DNA from: Cryptomeria japonica
Lineage: Eukaryota > Streptophyta > Pinopsida > Cupressales > Cupressaceae
Assembly (NCBI RefSeq): GCF_030272615.1
Contig: NC_081407.1
Span: 154,765,548-154,829,547, forward strand
Reading direction: 5' to 3'
DNA length: 64,000 nt
Position numbers and translations under genes: made by a program
Part shown: in pieces, positions 23,023-34,913 of the stretch
Position numbering within the stretch: position 1 is the first letter of the stretch
How the letters are laid out: each line of letters starts with the position of its first letter
Notes under the pieces: model-generated
What the model saw: only the letters and a program-made list of their open reading frames with translations
What the model was told of the DNA's origin: nothing
The model's database searches: none

Positions 23023-25732
23023 GTTTGAATCTGGTGTTTGTGAAAATGAGATGAATAAAAAGTGGGTTGTTTATCCCCTCTTATAGTTCCAAGATTTGAC
23101 AATGGTGATGATGAATTGAAATGTTTTTGGATGAGTAATCTCTTACACTAAAGGTTGGATGTTAACAGAGTCCTTTTTGGGATTGCTTGCTTGGTGTTCC
23201 ACAATTGTGAGATGAGGTGTAGCAAGGTTTTTTTTGTTATAATCACAAGCTACCTAGCTATGAGAGGATGCACTCAAAAACTAGTTTTAACCTATCTATG
23301 ATGCTTAGTCATGTCTCTTAGGATGATTTCTATTGGTGTGAGAGCAATATCCAAAAGAACTAATGACAAGACATTTTTGTGTTTGAGAGTTTAATGGTAT
23401 TTTGATGTTTCAATTGTGAACTTTGAAATGAGTCTAAAGCTTGGAATTTATAATAGGTGATTGTGAGTTTGATGACTGATTTTGAATTATTTGAGCGGAA
23501 AATGTGGAACATGTGTGTTTAGAATGACTTAATAAAATGAAGAAGAGGAAATGCGGTAACCTTGGAATCTCTAATAGGTGATTGTGGGTTGTGTAATGTG
23601 TGATGTAGGAATGCGTTGACCTTAATTGTGATGATATGATAATGCCCTCCTTTGAAAGAAAGATTGTGATGTGAGGGGTTCTAGTTCAAAATCGTAGGTG
23701 AAACTGTGATCAAATTTGTGATAGCGATGAAGGTGTGATGTTTCAACAAAAGCCTATGGTTCTTGTACAAGAAGCTTCTTCTCTTTTGGGTCTTATTTTC
23801 ACTTGGCTTCTTCTTCTCAAGACAACGATAGATGGATTTCTTGATGCACTTGAGAGATTTCCAAACTGTAAGCATTTGATGTTTGAGCCAAATAGTTGTT
23901 ATTTGACTTTTTGTTTTGCTTAGTTGATGGAATATACTTATTTTGAATGTTAACCTACAAAAAGACACATCGAGCACATAAACACTTCTTTACTTGGTAG
24001 GGTAACTTTGAAATGAAATTGATGAAATGTGTATGTTCTAGGATCTTTTCAGACCCCAACGATTTTCATAGGTTTTGAGCAATTGAATACAAATCATTCA
24101 GACTCTTCTAAAAAAGGTCATTAATAATATCATAGCCTACATCTCGATACTTTGTTAGCTCAAATAGCCTTGTCACACTTGAGGGTGTGCCCGTTTTTTT
24201 GGCTTTTGCGAGAAGTTGAACCAAAGAGAATTGTTTCTCAATTGGATCATTTTCTTGGGAGATATGTGGTGAGTGTCTTGGGGGCATATTCTTTCCCACC
24301 CTTGCATTATGATATTACAATATTTGGTTACTGGCTCGATTGGTTTCTACACTTAAGGTTTGTAATAAGGTCTTTGTTCGGTGCGTCAATGATAAAACCC
24401 CTCAAGAGGCTTCCCAACCTTTAGAACAAAGGCTTTATGTGTCTCAAGGATACTAGGGAAAGGTTATCAATGAACACTATCATTGGATGTAATTTTCATT
24501 ACAATCCACATTTGATTAAAGTGGGTTGGAATACTTGGCGTTAGCCATTCCCCACTTAGGTTGTTCCCCTATCATCGGCCTTATGGGCTTCTCGAGGGGG
24601 TAGGCCTGTTAATGGATTTAGCCTAATTGCAATAAATGAAAGTGAGTCTGGCATTTTGGTCACCAAATTAAGGGGAGAGCATAGGCCTATCACAAGACAA
24701 AGAAGATATGTTTGTTATTTTTATCCCATCATTGCAATATGATCTAATTGCTATTTGAAGATGTTGCTCCAACAATCATGATGTTCTTTTTAACCAAGAT
24801 AGCAATAATGAGCATTCTTTTTATCCAATAATTGCAATAGTTGAACCTTAAAAACTTTGGAAAACCTTGCAAGAAAAACAAGAACTTGAAATTTGAAAAA
24901 AAAGTTGCTAGTTCTTTTTACCTTGCAAAATGAAGTGTTTTGTCCTTTTTACCCTTTGTAACAAGAAAATGAAATTTACTTATTCTTTTTAGTTTGCACC
25001 AAATGAAGTATGAGATACTTGCAAAAAGAAAGGTTCTTTTTGTTGTTCTTTTTATCCTTTGCAAGAAAGAAAAAGTGAAGTTCTTTTTATAGCACCAAAG
25101 AAGAAAAGTGAAGTTCTTTTTATAGCACCAAAGAAAAAAAATGAAGTTCTTTTTATCTAGCACCAAAAAGAAGTGTGAAATTCTTTTTAAACCTTGCATG
25201 AAATGAAGTGTGAGTTATTTTTAAGCCTTTATAACAAGAAATGAAAACTTGAAACAAAAGTAAAATAAAAACTAATCTAACTCCTCGGAAATCTGCAAAA
25301 AAAAATTAGAACCTGCAAAACCCTCAAAATGTTAGTCCAATATTGTGGGCTCACAAACCTAAAATATTTCTTTGTGTTACCAAATTTAGCTCTCTACCTA
25401 TGACAAATGTGCTACTTTAGTGAAACAAAATGCGCTACTCTCATGGAACAAATGCTCTAAAACAGAGCAAAAGCACTTAAAACACCACAATTACGGCAAA
25501 AGAACTGACATAAGCGCTAAAACACAACAATTGCGCTAAAAGAAGTGACAAAAGTGCTAAAACCAACAGATGCACCAAAATATAAATTCCCAGAGGCACC
25601 AAAACTCTAAAAAAAAGCACTAAACTACATGATGATGAATGCACTAAAACGAGACCTGTGCGTGCAAAATCTGCAAGTTTCAAAAAATTTAGTCAAAATT
25701 TTAACTTGTTAGTGTTGAATATGGGACATCAG
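23023..25732 (-). other. Long leader (5' UTR) of Gypsy D with short tandem arrays
   Basis: No conserved ORF. About 24.9-25.23 kb holds a tandem array with unit about 33-35 bp, starting gaagttctttttatagcacc (units begin 25077, 25110, 25143, 25177, 25212). From about 25.38 to 25.64 kb there is a looser array of gcgctaaaac-like words spaced about 35-40 bp. The 93-codon frame through the first array is a by-product of the 33-bp period, since it repeats every 11 residues. Confidence 0.65.
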
Positions 25733-25749
25733 CCCCACGGTGTGTGCCA
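25733..25749 (-). other. Primer-binding site of Gypsy D
   Basis: The minus strand reads TGGCACACACCGTGGGG, three bases (TTT) after the 5' LTR end. It resembles the tRNA-Asp-type site TGGCGCCGTTGCCGGGG often found in Ty3/Gypsy elements, though several positions differ. Position and spacing are right; the exact tRNA is uncertain. Confidence 0.55.
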
Positions 25750-25752
25750 AAA

Positions 25753-27013
25753 TAATGCACATGAAAAGGGGACATACAAAACAAAAGCGCAAAGGTCAAT
25801 ATGTTAGTCTCAACCAAAACCCAAATGAACTTTTAACCTTCAAATGCATATCAAAAGAGAATAAAAATCATACAAATGGAAGCAAAACAAATGAAAAGAA
25901 GAGAGAATAGAATCCCTAAGATTCTCCCATTGTGATCTTTGATGTCTCTCTCCCTTGTTCTTCTCCTCTCCAAGATCCAAAATGAAATGCTTGAGTGTAG
26001 CCCTTAGTATTAACATGTAGCCATGGATGCCAAATGAAGGATTGAATGGTTGAAAATGAATTTTTATTGCTATCCAAATGCACAAATAGAATTGCTATGA
26101 GAAAGCCAAATATGACTATCTATGCCAATATAGTAACAATGCTTAAAGATGCTTCCTCTTTTGCTCGAGGATGAGAGTTCCTTTTATAGGAAAAATGGGT
26201 AATTGAAGGGTCAAGATTGATTTGGCTTAGTAAGGGCTAGGATTGCATGAGAGAGACATGATCCTCAATCCAGGTTTGCAACTTCCACCAATGCAATGGT
26301 GACAAGTGGCATCATGAGAGGTCTTTAAAGGAGAGGGAAGAAGCAATAAATGCTTGAGAGGACATGAGGATAACCTCATGTGTTTGAGTTATTGGATAAA
26401 GCTTATTATTTGATGGGTAAATTCTTATGCAAGGTTTACCCATGGTTAGGCTTTGGTCAAAGGAACAAGACCCATGTGTGTTGAAGAAGGGAAGCATTTA
26501 TGGGTGAGATGATGGGTTGAGGGTTAATATGGGTTCAGGATTGTGCAAATGATTAGAAGTGGGTTTAGGCTAAAATAGAAGGGTTTAGAATAAAATGAAT
26601 GAGCAAGTGGGCATTGTAGGAAAATGCAAGTGGGTGAGGATAAATAGGATTTTAATTAAAATAAAATTTATTTATTTCGATTAAATGTGCAACTTGTATT
26701 TGCGAGTGGATGAGTATTTTAAATAAATATTTATTTATTTAAATAGGGGTTTTGATTGGGTATTTTAAATAAATGTTTAATTTATTTAAATGAGAGGAGA
26801 GGGGGGGATTAAATAAATTTATCAATTTATTTAATAATTCGATAATAGTTAGTGATTTTAATTTAAATAAATTTATGAAACTTATTTAATTAAAATAGTA
26901 GAATGGGTTGAAATGAATTAATCAAATGAAAATTTAATTAATATAAGAACATTAGTGCATTAAACAAATATTAAATATATATTTAATTTAGTGGACAAAT
27001 TTATGTGTCTACA
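25753..27013 (-). repeat. 5' LTR of Gypsy D
   Basis: 1261 bp, direct repeat of 12418-13688. The plus-strand start is taatgcacatg (tgatggacatg in the other copy), so the terminal CA of the minus-strand end has become TA. The other end gtgtctaca is intact. TATAAAAG at 26181-26188 on the minus strand marks the promoter. A short deletion near 26.93 kb distinguishes it from the 3' LTR. Confidence 0.9.
26181..26188 (-). promoter_or_regulatory. TATA box in the Gypsy D 5' LTR
   Basis: TATAAAAG on the minus strand, in the LTR that would start element transcription. It matches the box at 12843-12850 in the other LTR. Confidence 0.6.
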
Positions 27014-28452
27014 ATAATTTCTTTCAAAATTTGATGAACGAGTAAAAAACTATACCTAAAGTACCACATGGTGGTTTTTGACAAAAAAACAAACACACTA
27101 ACAAATAAATTAAAGTTGAAAACCTTAACATAATCAAAACGTGAAAAAATATATGGTTAGATATATAAGAGAGAGCTAATATCATTGTGGTGTTTATTTA
27201 TTTGCATAAAACACGTGCAAACATGATGGAAAGAACAACAAAAAATGTGTGAAATTTTTTACCTTTAAAAAAAAACACATATTTGTAATGAAAAGGTTGT
27301 TCAACCATTTGGGTTAGATGCCAAGGCAAATCCAACCCAAAGAGTTAGAATTTACCAATGCAGAAAATTTGGCTAGCGTCAAATGAAAATGTATTTTTAG
27401 AATGTGTAAAGGGAAAAATTAGAATTTCCGCCATAGTATGTAGTAAAACTGCTATTTTTTTTCTTAGGGACCTTTATATTCAAAACAAGGGTTGAATCCA
27501 ATAGATCTAGTCACAAACCAACAAGGATAAGAACTGAAAAATATCAATTGGATTCAAGGTGTGGATTTGTTTAGTCTCTTTTGTATGTTCAATTGCTGAA
27601 ATTAGGGTAAAATGCTGGAAATGAGAATGAAAACACAAAAACAATGAGCTATAGTCGTTGGATTTTGCAATGGAATTTCCTTGTTCAACAAAGCATCCAT
27701 GAGACAAAAAATAAAGGATTTTTTGAAATAAAATCACAATAATTTCATCAAATTATTCATATGCCAATGAATAAACAAGAAATTTCCAAGAAGGAATCAC
27801 TAATCTTTATTGAATACTGAAAAAAGTCCACTGCTACAATGTTTTAATTTGAAATAAATGAGATACAATTCTTCTACCATGTATATGTAGAGAAGAAAAA
27901 GAACTAAGTTAGAAAAAATAAGGAATGAATGACTTATAGAGAAGAAGTCCTAAAAGAATTAAAGAAGAACTACTACTATCATTGTGAACTCAGCTTCAAC
28001 TAGAAGTCTTCCTTCTTGGTTCTATCTCCCTCTTGCATGAAATCTCTTCTTTGGTCGAATTTGAGGTAATCCTAAAGAAAAGAGGTCAAAACTACTCCTT
28101 ACTGTAGTTGGACTGCTGAAAACTCACTCCCAAGTGATGTAGAACTCATGCGAGGTTCTTATCTGGCCTTTAACTGCCCTAAACTCCCTCAAGCCTCCTT
28201 ACTTTCAGGCTTTAACTTTGTGAACTCGAAGGTCCACCTCTCTCATCCATGATTAATGACTCAGTTGACTAATTGAAGGGTTGATTGATAACTCTAAAGA
28301 AAACAGGCTCAAATTTAGCTCATATCATGCAAAGAAAAGGTTCATAACTTTGTCAAATTGATACTTAAGGCTCCAAACCTGAGGTTTATTGGTGCATACA
28401 TCCAATAGGCCTCTAATATCATCTTTAGGCTTCCCTAAAAAGCTTAGAATCT
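27014..28452. other. Unassigned DNA between Gypsy D and Copia C
   Basis: It opens with ataat (right TSD of D) and the rest of the interrupted tandem unit. From about 27.5 to 28.45 kb composition is more balanced but no conserved protein was recognised. A 76-codon minus frame (27737-27507) has no family resemblance. The last five bases (aatct, 28448-28452) abut the LTR of Copia C. Confidence 0.4.
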
Positions 28453-28793
28453 TGTTAGCAGCAATCAAGAGGGAAGACTGAGAGGGGGGTGAATCAGTCT
28501 TCACCGAATCTCATATCAAATCGAACTACCAAATAATAAACTAATAAACCACAACAATAACAGATAAGCAAATTAACAACACAACATACAACACCAAGAT
28601 TTTGACGTAGAAAATCCAATTAAGGGAAAAACCACAGTGGGAACCTACCAACAATAAGATGATACTCTGTAGTAGTATGTGAAAATATTACAATGGGGAA
28701 TGCACGTGCATTCAGGCACACTGCCTAGAGCTCGCTACTCAAAAGATATATGCCCAGAAGGCTACAACCCTCAAGGAAGTTTCATTGACTTCA
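28453..28793 (-). repeat. Partial 3' LTR of Copia C (R/U5 end)
   Basis: About 340 bp matching the start of the right LTR (54242 on): tgttagcagc, a G-run hairpin, a gtggg...cctacc block, and cattcaggcacactgcctag. Similarity to the LTR ends at about 28790, after which the sequence is integrase. The missing part is the U3 side. Confidence 0.85.
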
Positions 28794-30188
28794 CAGTAGG
28801 AACATGACCAAACCAAAGCTCATAAGGAGTCTTACTGGTATCACCTTTGATATGAATTCTATTGAATGTATAGACTGCAGTGCTAATAGCTTCTCTCCAG
28901 TAGAGCTTTAGAACATTTCCTTCAATCAACATGGTTCTTGCAACATCTAAAATGGTACGGTTCTTCCTTTCAACAATCCCATTCTTCTGTGGGTCCTAGG
29001 AGCAGATAGACGTCTTCTGATTCCATGCATCTCACAGAAAAAATTGAACTCACTGGAACAAAAAATTGTCCACCTCTAACAGATCTCAGACACTTCAACT
29101 TCAATCCGGACTCAGTTTCAAATTTAGCTTTGAATATATTGAATTTCTCAAATGCTTCTGATTTTTCCTTCAAAAAGACAACTCGCATCATTTTGGAATA
29201 ATCATCAATTAGTAACATAAAGTATCTATCACCCTGCACACTTCTAACATTTGTAGGTCCACACAAGTCAGTATGCACAAGATCTAACAATCCATATGAT
29301 GTGTACTGTTTACTCTTGAAATAAATCCTTGTTTGCTTACCCAACTGACATTCCTCACATACCGGATTAACAGGTTTAACAATCTTAGGAAAATCCCTAA
29401 TAGCTTGAGTAGAACTGATCTTGATCAATGAATCAAAGTTTATATGACACAACCAACTCGGATCAATCCTAGCAATCAAACAACTTTTCTCACTAGCATT
29501 TAAATAAAAAATGTTACCTTTAGTCTTAGTTCCAGATGCAATCTCTATACCGGATGCATTCAAGATCTTGCATTTACCATCTTTGAATTGTAGATCATGA
29601 CCCTTATCAACCATTTGTCCAACACTCAAAAGATTATACTTCAAACCTTCAACATACAAGACACGTGTTATTCTTACCATCAAAAGAAATAGAGCCTCTC
29701 CCATGGATTACACAGGATTTGTCATCTCCAAATCTAACTATTCCACCATCATACCTTTCCATGCTTACAAATTTACTTTTGTCACCGGTCATGTGGTGTG
29801 AACAACCGATGTCAATCACCCATTCACCTTTTTTTTCTACCTTTGCAGCCAAAGCTTTCTCCTCAATAGAGAAGCTAGTGGAATCAATAGGCACAAGACT
29901 ATCTTCTTTAATGACAATAAACACAACTTCATCTCCTTCTGATTCTTCATCTGTAACACCTTCATCTGCAACATAATAACAATTCTTTTGGTTCCTAAAC
30001 TTCCGATTAGACTTATAAGGCTTATCATACTTCTCATGCTTCTCATATCTATTATTTCTATCAAACTTATCATGTCTGTCATACTTAGCCATTCTCTTCG
30101 CACATCTAGAAGAAAAATGTCCTATCTTATTACAAGAAAAATATTTTAAGGGAAACTTGCCATCATACTTACCGACAACTTTAAGCAA
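28794..30188 (-). pseudogene. Copia C nucleocapsid, protease and integrase, broken
   Basis: Read 5' to 3' on the minus strand. The nucleocapsid knuckle has Tyr in place of the first Cys (YFSCNKIGHFSSRC, about 30120-30160). A Lys/Arg/Tyr/Asp-rich stretch follows. The protease motif reads EWVIDIGCSHHMTGDK, with the catalytic D-S-G changed to D-I-G. The GAG-pre-integrase zinc region includes PVCEECQLGKQ and the integrase core starts at LVHTDLCGPT and DDYSKMMRVVFL. A frameshift near 28.97 kb precedes the last piece (to YELWFGHVPTVK). The remaining integrase, RT and RNase H are deleted. Confidence 0.85.
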
Positions 30189-30905
30189 TCTCTAAGCAAT
30201 CAATACTTCAAACTCATCAAGCTCTCTTTCTTTCTCTATTATCTCTCTCCTTTCTCTTTCATATCTGGATATCCTACACTCATCAGGATCATATTTCTGC
30301 TTACTGAACATTGATGTTGATGCTTTGAATGCTATCTCAGACTTTCCATGTGATTCACCAAATTCGCTCAGCTCAAATGCAACAAGTTTTCCAACTAACA
30401 CATCTCTTCTCATAGTGGTTACACTCTAGATCTCATCAATAGCGGAAACCTTATGTTTATAAGCAGGAGGCAAAGATCGTAGCACCTTAGCAACAATCTC
30501 ATCTTCCTCAATCTTTTCACTGGCAGATTTGATACCAAGGACAAGTTCATTCACCTTATATGTATGAGTGTAAGATCTCATTATCTCCTATCTTCAATGT
30601 CTAATATTTTCCTTTCAAATTCTGCAACTTAGCAACTTTCACTTGATTATCACCTTCATACGGATCTCAAGCTTGACCCAGATCTCATATTGTGGTCTGA
30701 AGTTCCATAACATTTGTCATTTTAGAATCAGTCAGGGCACTAAGTAATGCTTCCTTCACTCTAATGTTATATTCAACTTCCTTAACTTCATCAGGAGTGG
30801 ATGGTCCATTATGAGGAATAACATAGGCATTCTTATTAATCTTCCAATAATCTTCTCCAAGACATTTCAAATGCACCTCCATCTATTTCTTCCACACAGT
30901 GTTGT
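30189..30905 (-). pseudogene. Copia C gag, main part
   Basis: Continues the gag whose start is at 54190. The 30882-30685 piece starts MEVHLKCLGEDYWKI and matches the gag of Copia A (METHLRCLGKDIWEI), the UBN2-type Copia capsid. The 30413-30192 piece contains LVGKLVAFELSEFGES, equivalent to LIGKLSAFELEEFGSS in A. Stops lie between the pieces. Copia B entered just upstream of this fragment. Confidence 0.8.
30901..30905. repeat. Target-site duplication of Copia B, left copy
   Basis: gttgt before the left LTR of B; after the right LTR the sequence is gtagt (54125-54129), one mismatch in five. Confidence 0.6.
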
Positions 30906-32501
30906 TGTAGAACACAAGATATCACTGAGTGGGGGGGCGGGGTGAATCAGTGATTATAAACTATTTCAAACAATGTATGCAACTGGTGGGATAATGAAAG
31001 CACTAACAAGCAACCAACACACAAGAGCACATCACATAACACTAGATATATGAGGAAAACCCAATGTGGGAAAAACCTCGGTGATAAATGTTGCTGGAAA
31101 TCTGCTGCTCCAATCCAGCCTCACAATGAAATAACAGTTTTACAATGTTTAGGGCACCAACCCAAGGAGAACCAACCCCTAGCAATTTATGGGCACCTAC
31201 CCAAAGGAGAACCAACCCCTAATCTATTATGAGCACCAACTCAAGGAGAACCAACCCTTGCACTGAGCACCCACTAAGTGAAATACAATGAGATATAAAT
31301 CAATACAATGATAAACACTTGTTACAAATGAGTTTTGTAACCCCTGCAAACAATTCTCTTTGTCGGTTAACTTCTTTATGTCATGTTGCTTCTTCTCTAC
31401 CGTTCCTCTGTTCTTGTTACCTGAATCCTCTACAACTCAATTTCTTCCTTGCCGGATCTTCTTAGAAAATCACTCTGCTTTCCTTCACCTTTTGTTGTTA
31501 TCTTACCGGTTTAAACAATGTCAGTTTAACAAACTGTTATACTCTATAACAGTTTATTGATTACCTTAAGCCTTGTCGATTAAACCTTCCTTACCGGTTC
31601 TTCAACTAACAATTAGTCACTTTGATATTTTTCTAACACACTCAGACTGATCAACTCTTGCCTCGTAGAGATTCACTTTATCATAAATCTCTCATCCATC
31701 ATCTCCTATCAACCTACTTAAGTTTTTTATCTACATATTTATATACATGATTTCCCGCCAAAGTAAAATTCAAACTTTAGGCGCTTAGGGTTTTCTTCAC
31801 TGACCTTGATCCGTATCAAATCGGATCTCATATTTTTGAATCGACAACCTGTAACAATTCAACAAAAAGCCTTTGTCCTCTTTTTATTCTTCCTATAAGC
31901 ATTTACTATATTTAGCAAACTGGAATCTGTTCATCAGTCTTGATTTTGTTGATCACAATAAATGATCTGACTGTTTCTTTCTCCACATCAACAAGACGAT
32001 CAAATATATTGCTTCAATCATAATGTCAAAGAATAAAATCTCTGCTCTTCAATCTGATTTGAGCCACAATCCTCTATAACTGATCCGTGTTTTTCACAGT
32101 CGACATTTAATACCAACGTAGTCAGCAACTACCTCGTCGATGCACCATTCACCTACCATTGCATGTTCACTACTTGGAGTCCACGTGACATCTCTGTCAG
32201 CATCGATATCACTTGATTGTGTCGGTTCAAAATCAGTCACCAACCAAACATGCTACCAGTATACACTAATCGATTAACCTTCATATCATGCACTTCTCTA
32301 TTCTATCGGTTAGAACATGTTATCTCGGACCTTGTTAGAACATGCTATCTCAGACCGCACTTACCAGGTTTGCTTGCTTACCGGTTGACATCCCATATTG
32401 GTTGACATCAACATGCCAACAATCTCCAATGTCGGTAATGACATCTTGCATATTTGTTGACATACTTACCGAGTGACATCAATGAAAATACAATGCCAAC
32501 A
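30906..32501 (-). repeat. 3' LTR of Copia B
   Basis: 1596 bp, direct repeat of 52594-54124; starts tgtagaacac and ends gccaaca. It carries the G-run hairpin near the U5 end (30921-30928 with 30947-30954) and a TATA box at 31736-31745. Relative to the other copy it has extra sequence around 31.18-31.24 kb, in a stretch of short repeats of the type ccaaggagaaccaacccct. Confidence 0.9.
31736..31745 (-). promoter_or_regulatory. TATA box in Copia B LTR
   Basis: TATATAAATA on the minus strand, present in both LTRs (also 53376-53385). It lies in the U3 part and would start transcription toward gag from the right LTR. Confidence 0.55.
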
Positions 32502-32513
32502 ATCTCCCCCTTT
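32502..32513 (-). other. Polypurine tract of Copia B
   Basis: The minus strand reads AAAGGGGGAGAT followed by the LTR start TGTTGGCATT. Copia A has the same tract at 41935-41946. Confidence 0.75.
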
Positions 32514-33004
32514 GGCATTGATTTCAACACCCATATTATCGAGTTAACCTCCACAACTAGGACTCACAATATGCACTATCTCCAACTGCATTTTTAACCT
32601 CCACAACCCGAACTCACAATATGCACTATCTCCAACTGTATTTTTTCTCTCCCTTTGACAACAATGACAAAGGGATTAGACACCAATCACTGGTAGGCCA
32701 AACCACTCTACCATGCCTCTCGACATGCCAATTGCGACTTTTGTAGATAGACAAATTGAATAGACAACTATAAAACTCACAAACGAGGATTGATGATCAA
32801 GTTCCCCCTTGTGAAGATACTTTCCCGATCAAGACGATGGAAACTTTGGTAGATAAAAAAATTGAATAGACAACTTCCCAAAGCTTCAAACTAGTTGGTG
32901 CTGTCATGCAGACATTTGATCTCCTCCTCTGTCCAGCATATGGTCCAAGAGTCAAAAAATGTATGGCTATGAACTCCCCCTGAACCACAAATCTCCATAC
33001 ACAT
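32514..33004 (-). other. 3' noncoding region of Copia B
   Basis: Lies between the RNase H stop and the PPT. A 63-codon frame at 32988-32797 has no family resemblance. No further feature recognised. Confidence 0.45.
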
Positions 33005-33411
33005 TTAAGTGCATAAAGCTGGTGAGAAAACTCCTAACTCGTGTCTTAGATATTCAAATGTGTTTACCGGTAGAGGTTTTGTGAAGATATCAACAACTTG
33101 TTCACTTGTAGGAACATATTCTACATTCACTTCTTTCTCTACAACCTTCTCTCTAAAAGTGGTGTTTGATGGTAATGTGCTTTGTCCTTGAGTGCATAAC
33201 CAGATTCTTTGAAATGTTGATTGCACTTGAGTTATCACATCAGATTGAAATAGGGTCAGATATTTCTATCTGAATGTCCTTGAGAGTCTGCTTCATCCAT
33301 AACACTTGAGAACAACATGTAGCAATAGCAATATATTTTGCCTCAGCAGTAGATAAGGAGACTGAATCTTGCTTCTTGATGTGCCATGAAACTAACCATT
33401 CACCTAAAAAG
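33005..33411 (-). pseudogene. Copia B RNase H, distal part
   Basis: Continues the pol reading that stops at 47685 on the other side of Copia A. Joined across the insert, the order KSTSSGTFF, GEWLVSWHIKKQ, SLSTAEAKYIA and LWMKQTLKDI is the Copia RNase H. The end reads EYVPTSEQVVDIFTKPLP at 33238-33005. A frameshift lies near 33240 and a stop replaces a residue before CDNSSAI. Confidence 0.85.
33407..33411. repeat. Target-site duplication of Copia A, left copy
   Basis: aaaag, repeated exactly at 47685-47689. Removing A and one copy restores a continuous RNase H reading of Copia B. Confidence 0.85.
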
Positions 33412-33960
33412 TGTTAGGATAACCGGTGAACAACTGAGGGGGGGGGGGGGTGAATCAGTTGTTGACAGATTATATCATTAAATCCACTTAATAACCTTTA
33501 ACCAGATTAAGTACTGGTAAAGCAAAAACAGATACCAGTAAGAAATAAAACTTAACAATTAAATAAATAATCAACACAATGCAACCATACCGAATAACAC
33601 CATGATTTGTACGTGGAAAACCTGAAAAGGGAAAAACCATGGTGGGAAGCCTAGCCATAGTCAGATGATACTTTTGCAGAAAGTATGTCATACAATGAGG
33701 GGCCTACACATGCAGGAAGGCACACTGCCTAGAGCATACTGCTCATTACAAAAGAGTCTCACTGACTATAGACAGGCAACAACCATCTCAAAATAAATGG
33801 ATAATAATACATAATAATGAACTGCAAGAGATAACATCTACCATGCCTGATTACAGTCCTGGTTAAGATCAATACCAAAGGCCTTTGACCTCTTCCTTAG
33901 TCCCAATTTGATCACCTATGATCGACCAAATCTCCTTCGCATGTGATATTACATTCCACA

Positions 33961-33974
33961 ACCACGAATATCTT
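33961..33974. repeat. Target-site duplication of LINE3, left copy
   Basis: accacgaatatctt, repeated as accatgaatatctt at 41242-41255 (one mismatch). The intact LTR has accatgaatatctt at the corresponding place (near 46990), confirming the target. Confidence 0.85.
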
Positions 33975-34625
33975 TTTTTTTTATCGACAACATTATATAA
34001 TATATTACTTAAAATAGAAAAGTTTTACATCCGAAGAGCAAATAGACATTCTGCCACACTATGGGGTCACGCCCCTATTACAAAACGGAACCCAACAAGA
34101 CACCATCCCACCATGGCCAAAAACCACAAAAGGCCACTTACAGACACAAAAACCACCAAAGAGGCCTCGAACGACCCATAGAACCTATCTACTAAACCAC
34201 CCTAATGCCTCTTCTCTTGAGAAATTAGGGATTCCCCTGCTGGGTCCTACCTCCTACGTCACACTCCCTCCACCTGGCACCGTTCCTGGTCTACTACCAC
34301 ACAGAGACCCATGCTCCACCACCTTCGCCTATTTCTTTGGAATCTGGTGTCGAACCAAAGGCCTCCCATCCGCATCCAGAGGGGCCTCAGAATGAATGGG
34401 GGTCACCTTCCCATGAATCTTCACTCACTCAGTCGGCCCCAATTTATGCACAAAATCCACAATCTCGCCCCAACCTTTCCTTGCGTCCTCCACCTACAGT
34501 GCAACCGGTCGGGAAGCCGACCAGATGACAAAAGGCTGCAGCACCCCCACATCCACCCCAATCCTCCTCCGCGGGCCTTCCATCAACTTCAGCCCCTCGC
34601 CAATGACATCTCGGGCCACCACTTC

Positions 34626-34913
34626 CTACAAACTACCCGCCCATTTGGGTCTCAACACCAGAGATGTAACCCGTTGCACTTCCTTCACCCACTTTCCCAC
34701 CTGCAAGGCCAAAGCAGCAAAAAGCGATGAAATGTCAAGGTTTGTTCTCGGCCGCCAATCTAGAGTCAGGAATTCCTCTCCAAACAACAACCTCACTGCC
34801 CCCCAGAAGTCTTCTCCATCCACTCTGAAGACGTTCATCAACCTATTCCTCGAGATCAACCCACGAAATGCAGGCAATTGCCCATCCAACATCAAAGAAA
34901 AATTTGCTTCCAT
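34626..34913 (-). pseudogene. Third ORF of LINE3, function unknown
   Basis: Starts MEANF about 320 bases after the RNase H stop. It shares with the LINE2 frame the blocks P-x-F-R-G-x-I-S, A-V-x-L-x-x-G-E-E, S-L and E-V-x-x-V. After its stop (34626) the same frame continues to resemble LINE2 (GEGLKLMEG versus GWGFNLAKG), so the stop is probably a later mutation. No domain recognised. A plus-strand frame over the same bases (34525-34992) is a shadow. Confidence 0.5.

Larger units (their letters stand above)
12418..27013 (-). mobile_element. Ty3/Gypsy retrotransposon, Tat-like lineage (element D)
   Basis: A 14.6-kb LTR element on the minus strand: 5' LTR 25753-27013, primer site, long leader, gag, protease, acidic linker, RT-RNase H, second (Archaea-like) RNase H, integrase, about 2.2 kb of 3' noncoding DNA, PPT and 3' LTR 12418-13688. 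The order with integrase last is Ty3/Gypsy. The gag beginning MVETRSRSQR, the short CxxH...GH knuckle, the LLGKPCIHAM protease end and the extra RNase H point to the Tat/Ogre group. The coding region is broken by many stops and frameshifts, but the RT active site YVDD is intact. It inserted into the 448-bp tandem repeat. Confidence 0.9.

Noticed and set aside
24918-25199. 93-codon minus frame with repeated KKNFTFLLWCY
   Set aside because: Product of the 33-bp tandem array; the repeat length is a multiple of three, so one frame stays open.
27507-27737. 76-codon minus frame between Gypsy D and Copia C
   Set aside because: No similarity to a known family, no codon or context support.
33438-33450. 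13-G run as a G-quadruplex
   Set aside because: A single run without further spaced G-tracts; its length differs between LTR copies (7 in the partner). The conserved part is the flanking inverted repeat, reported instead.
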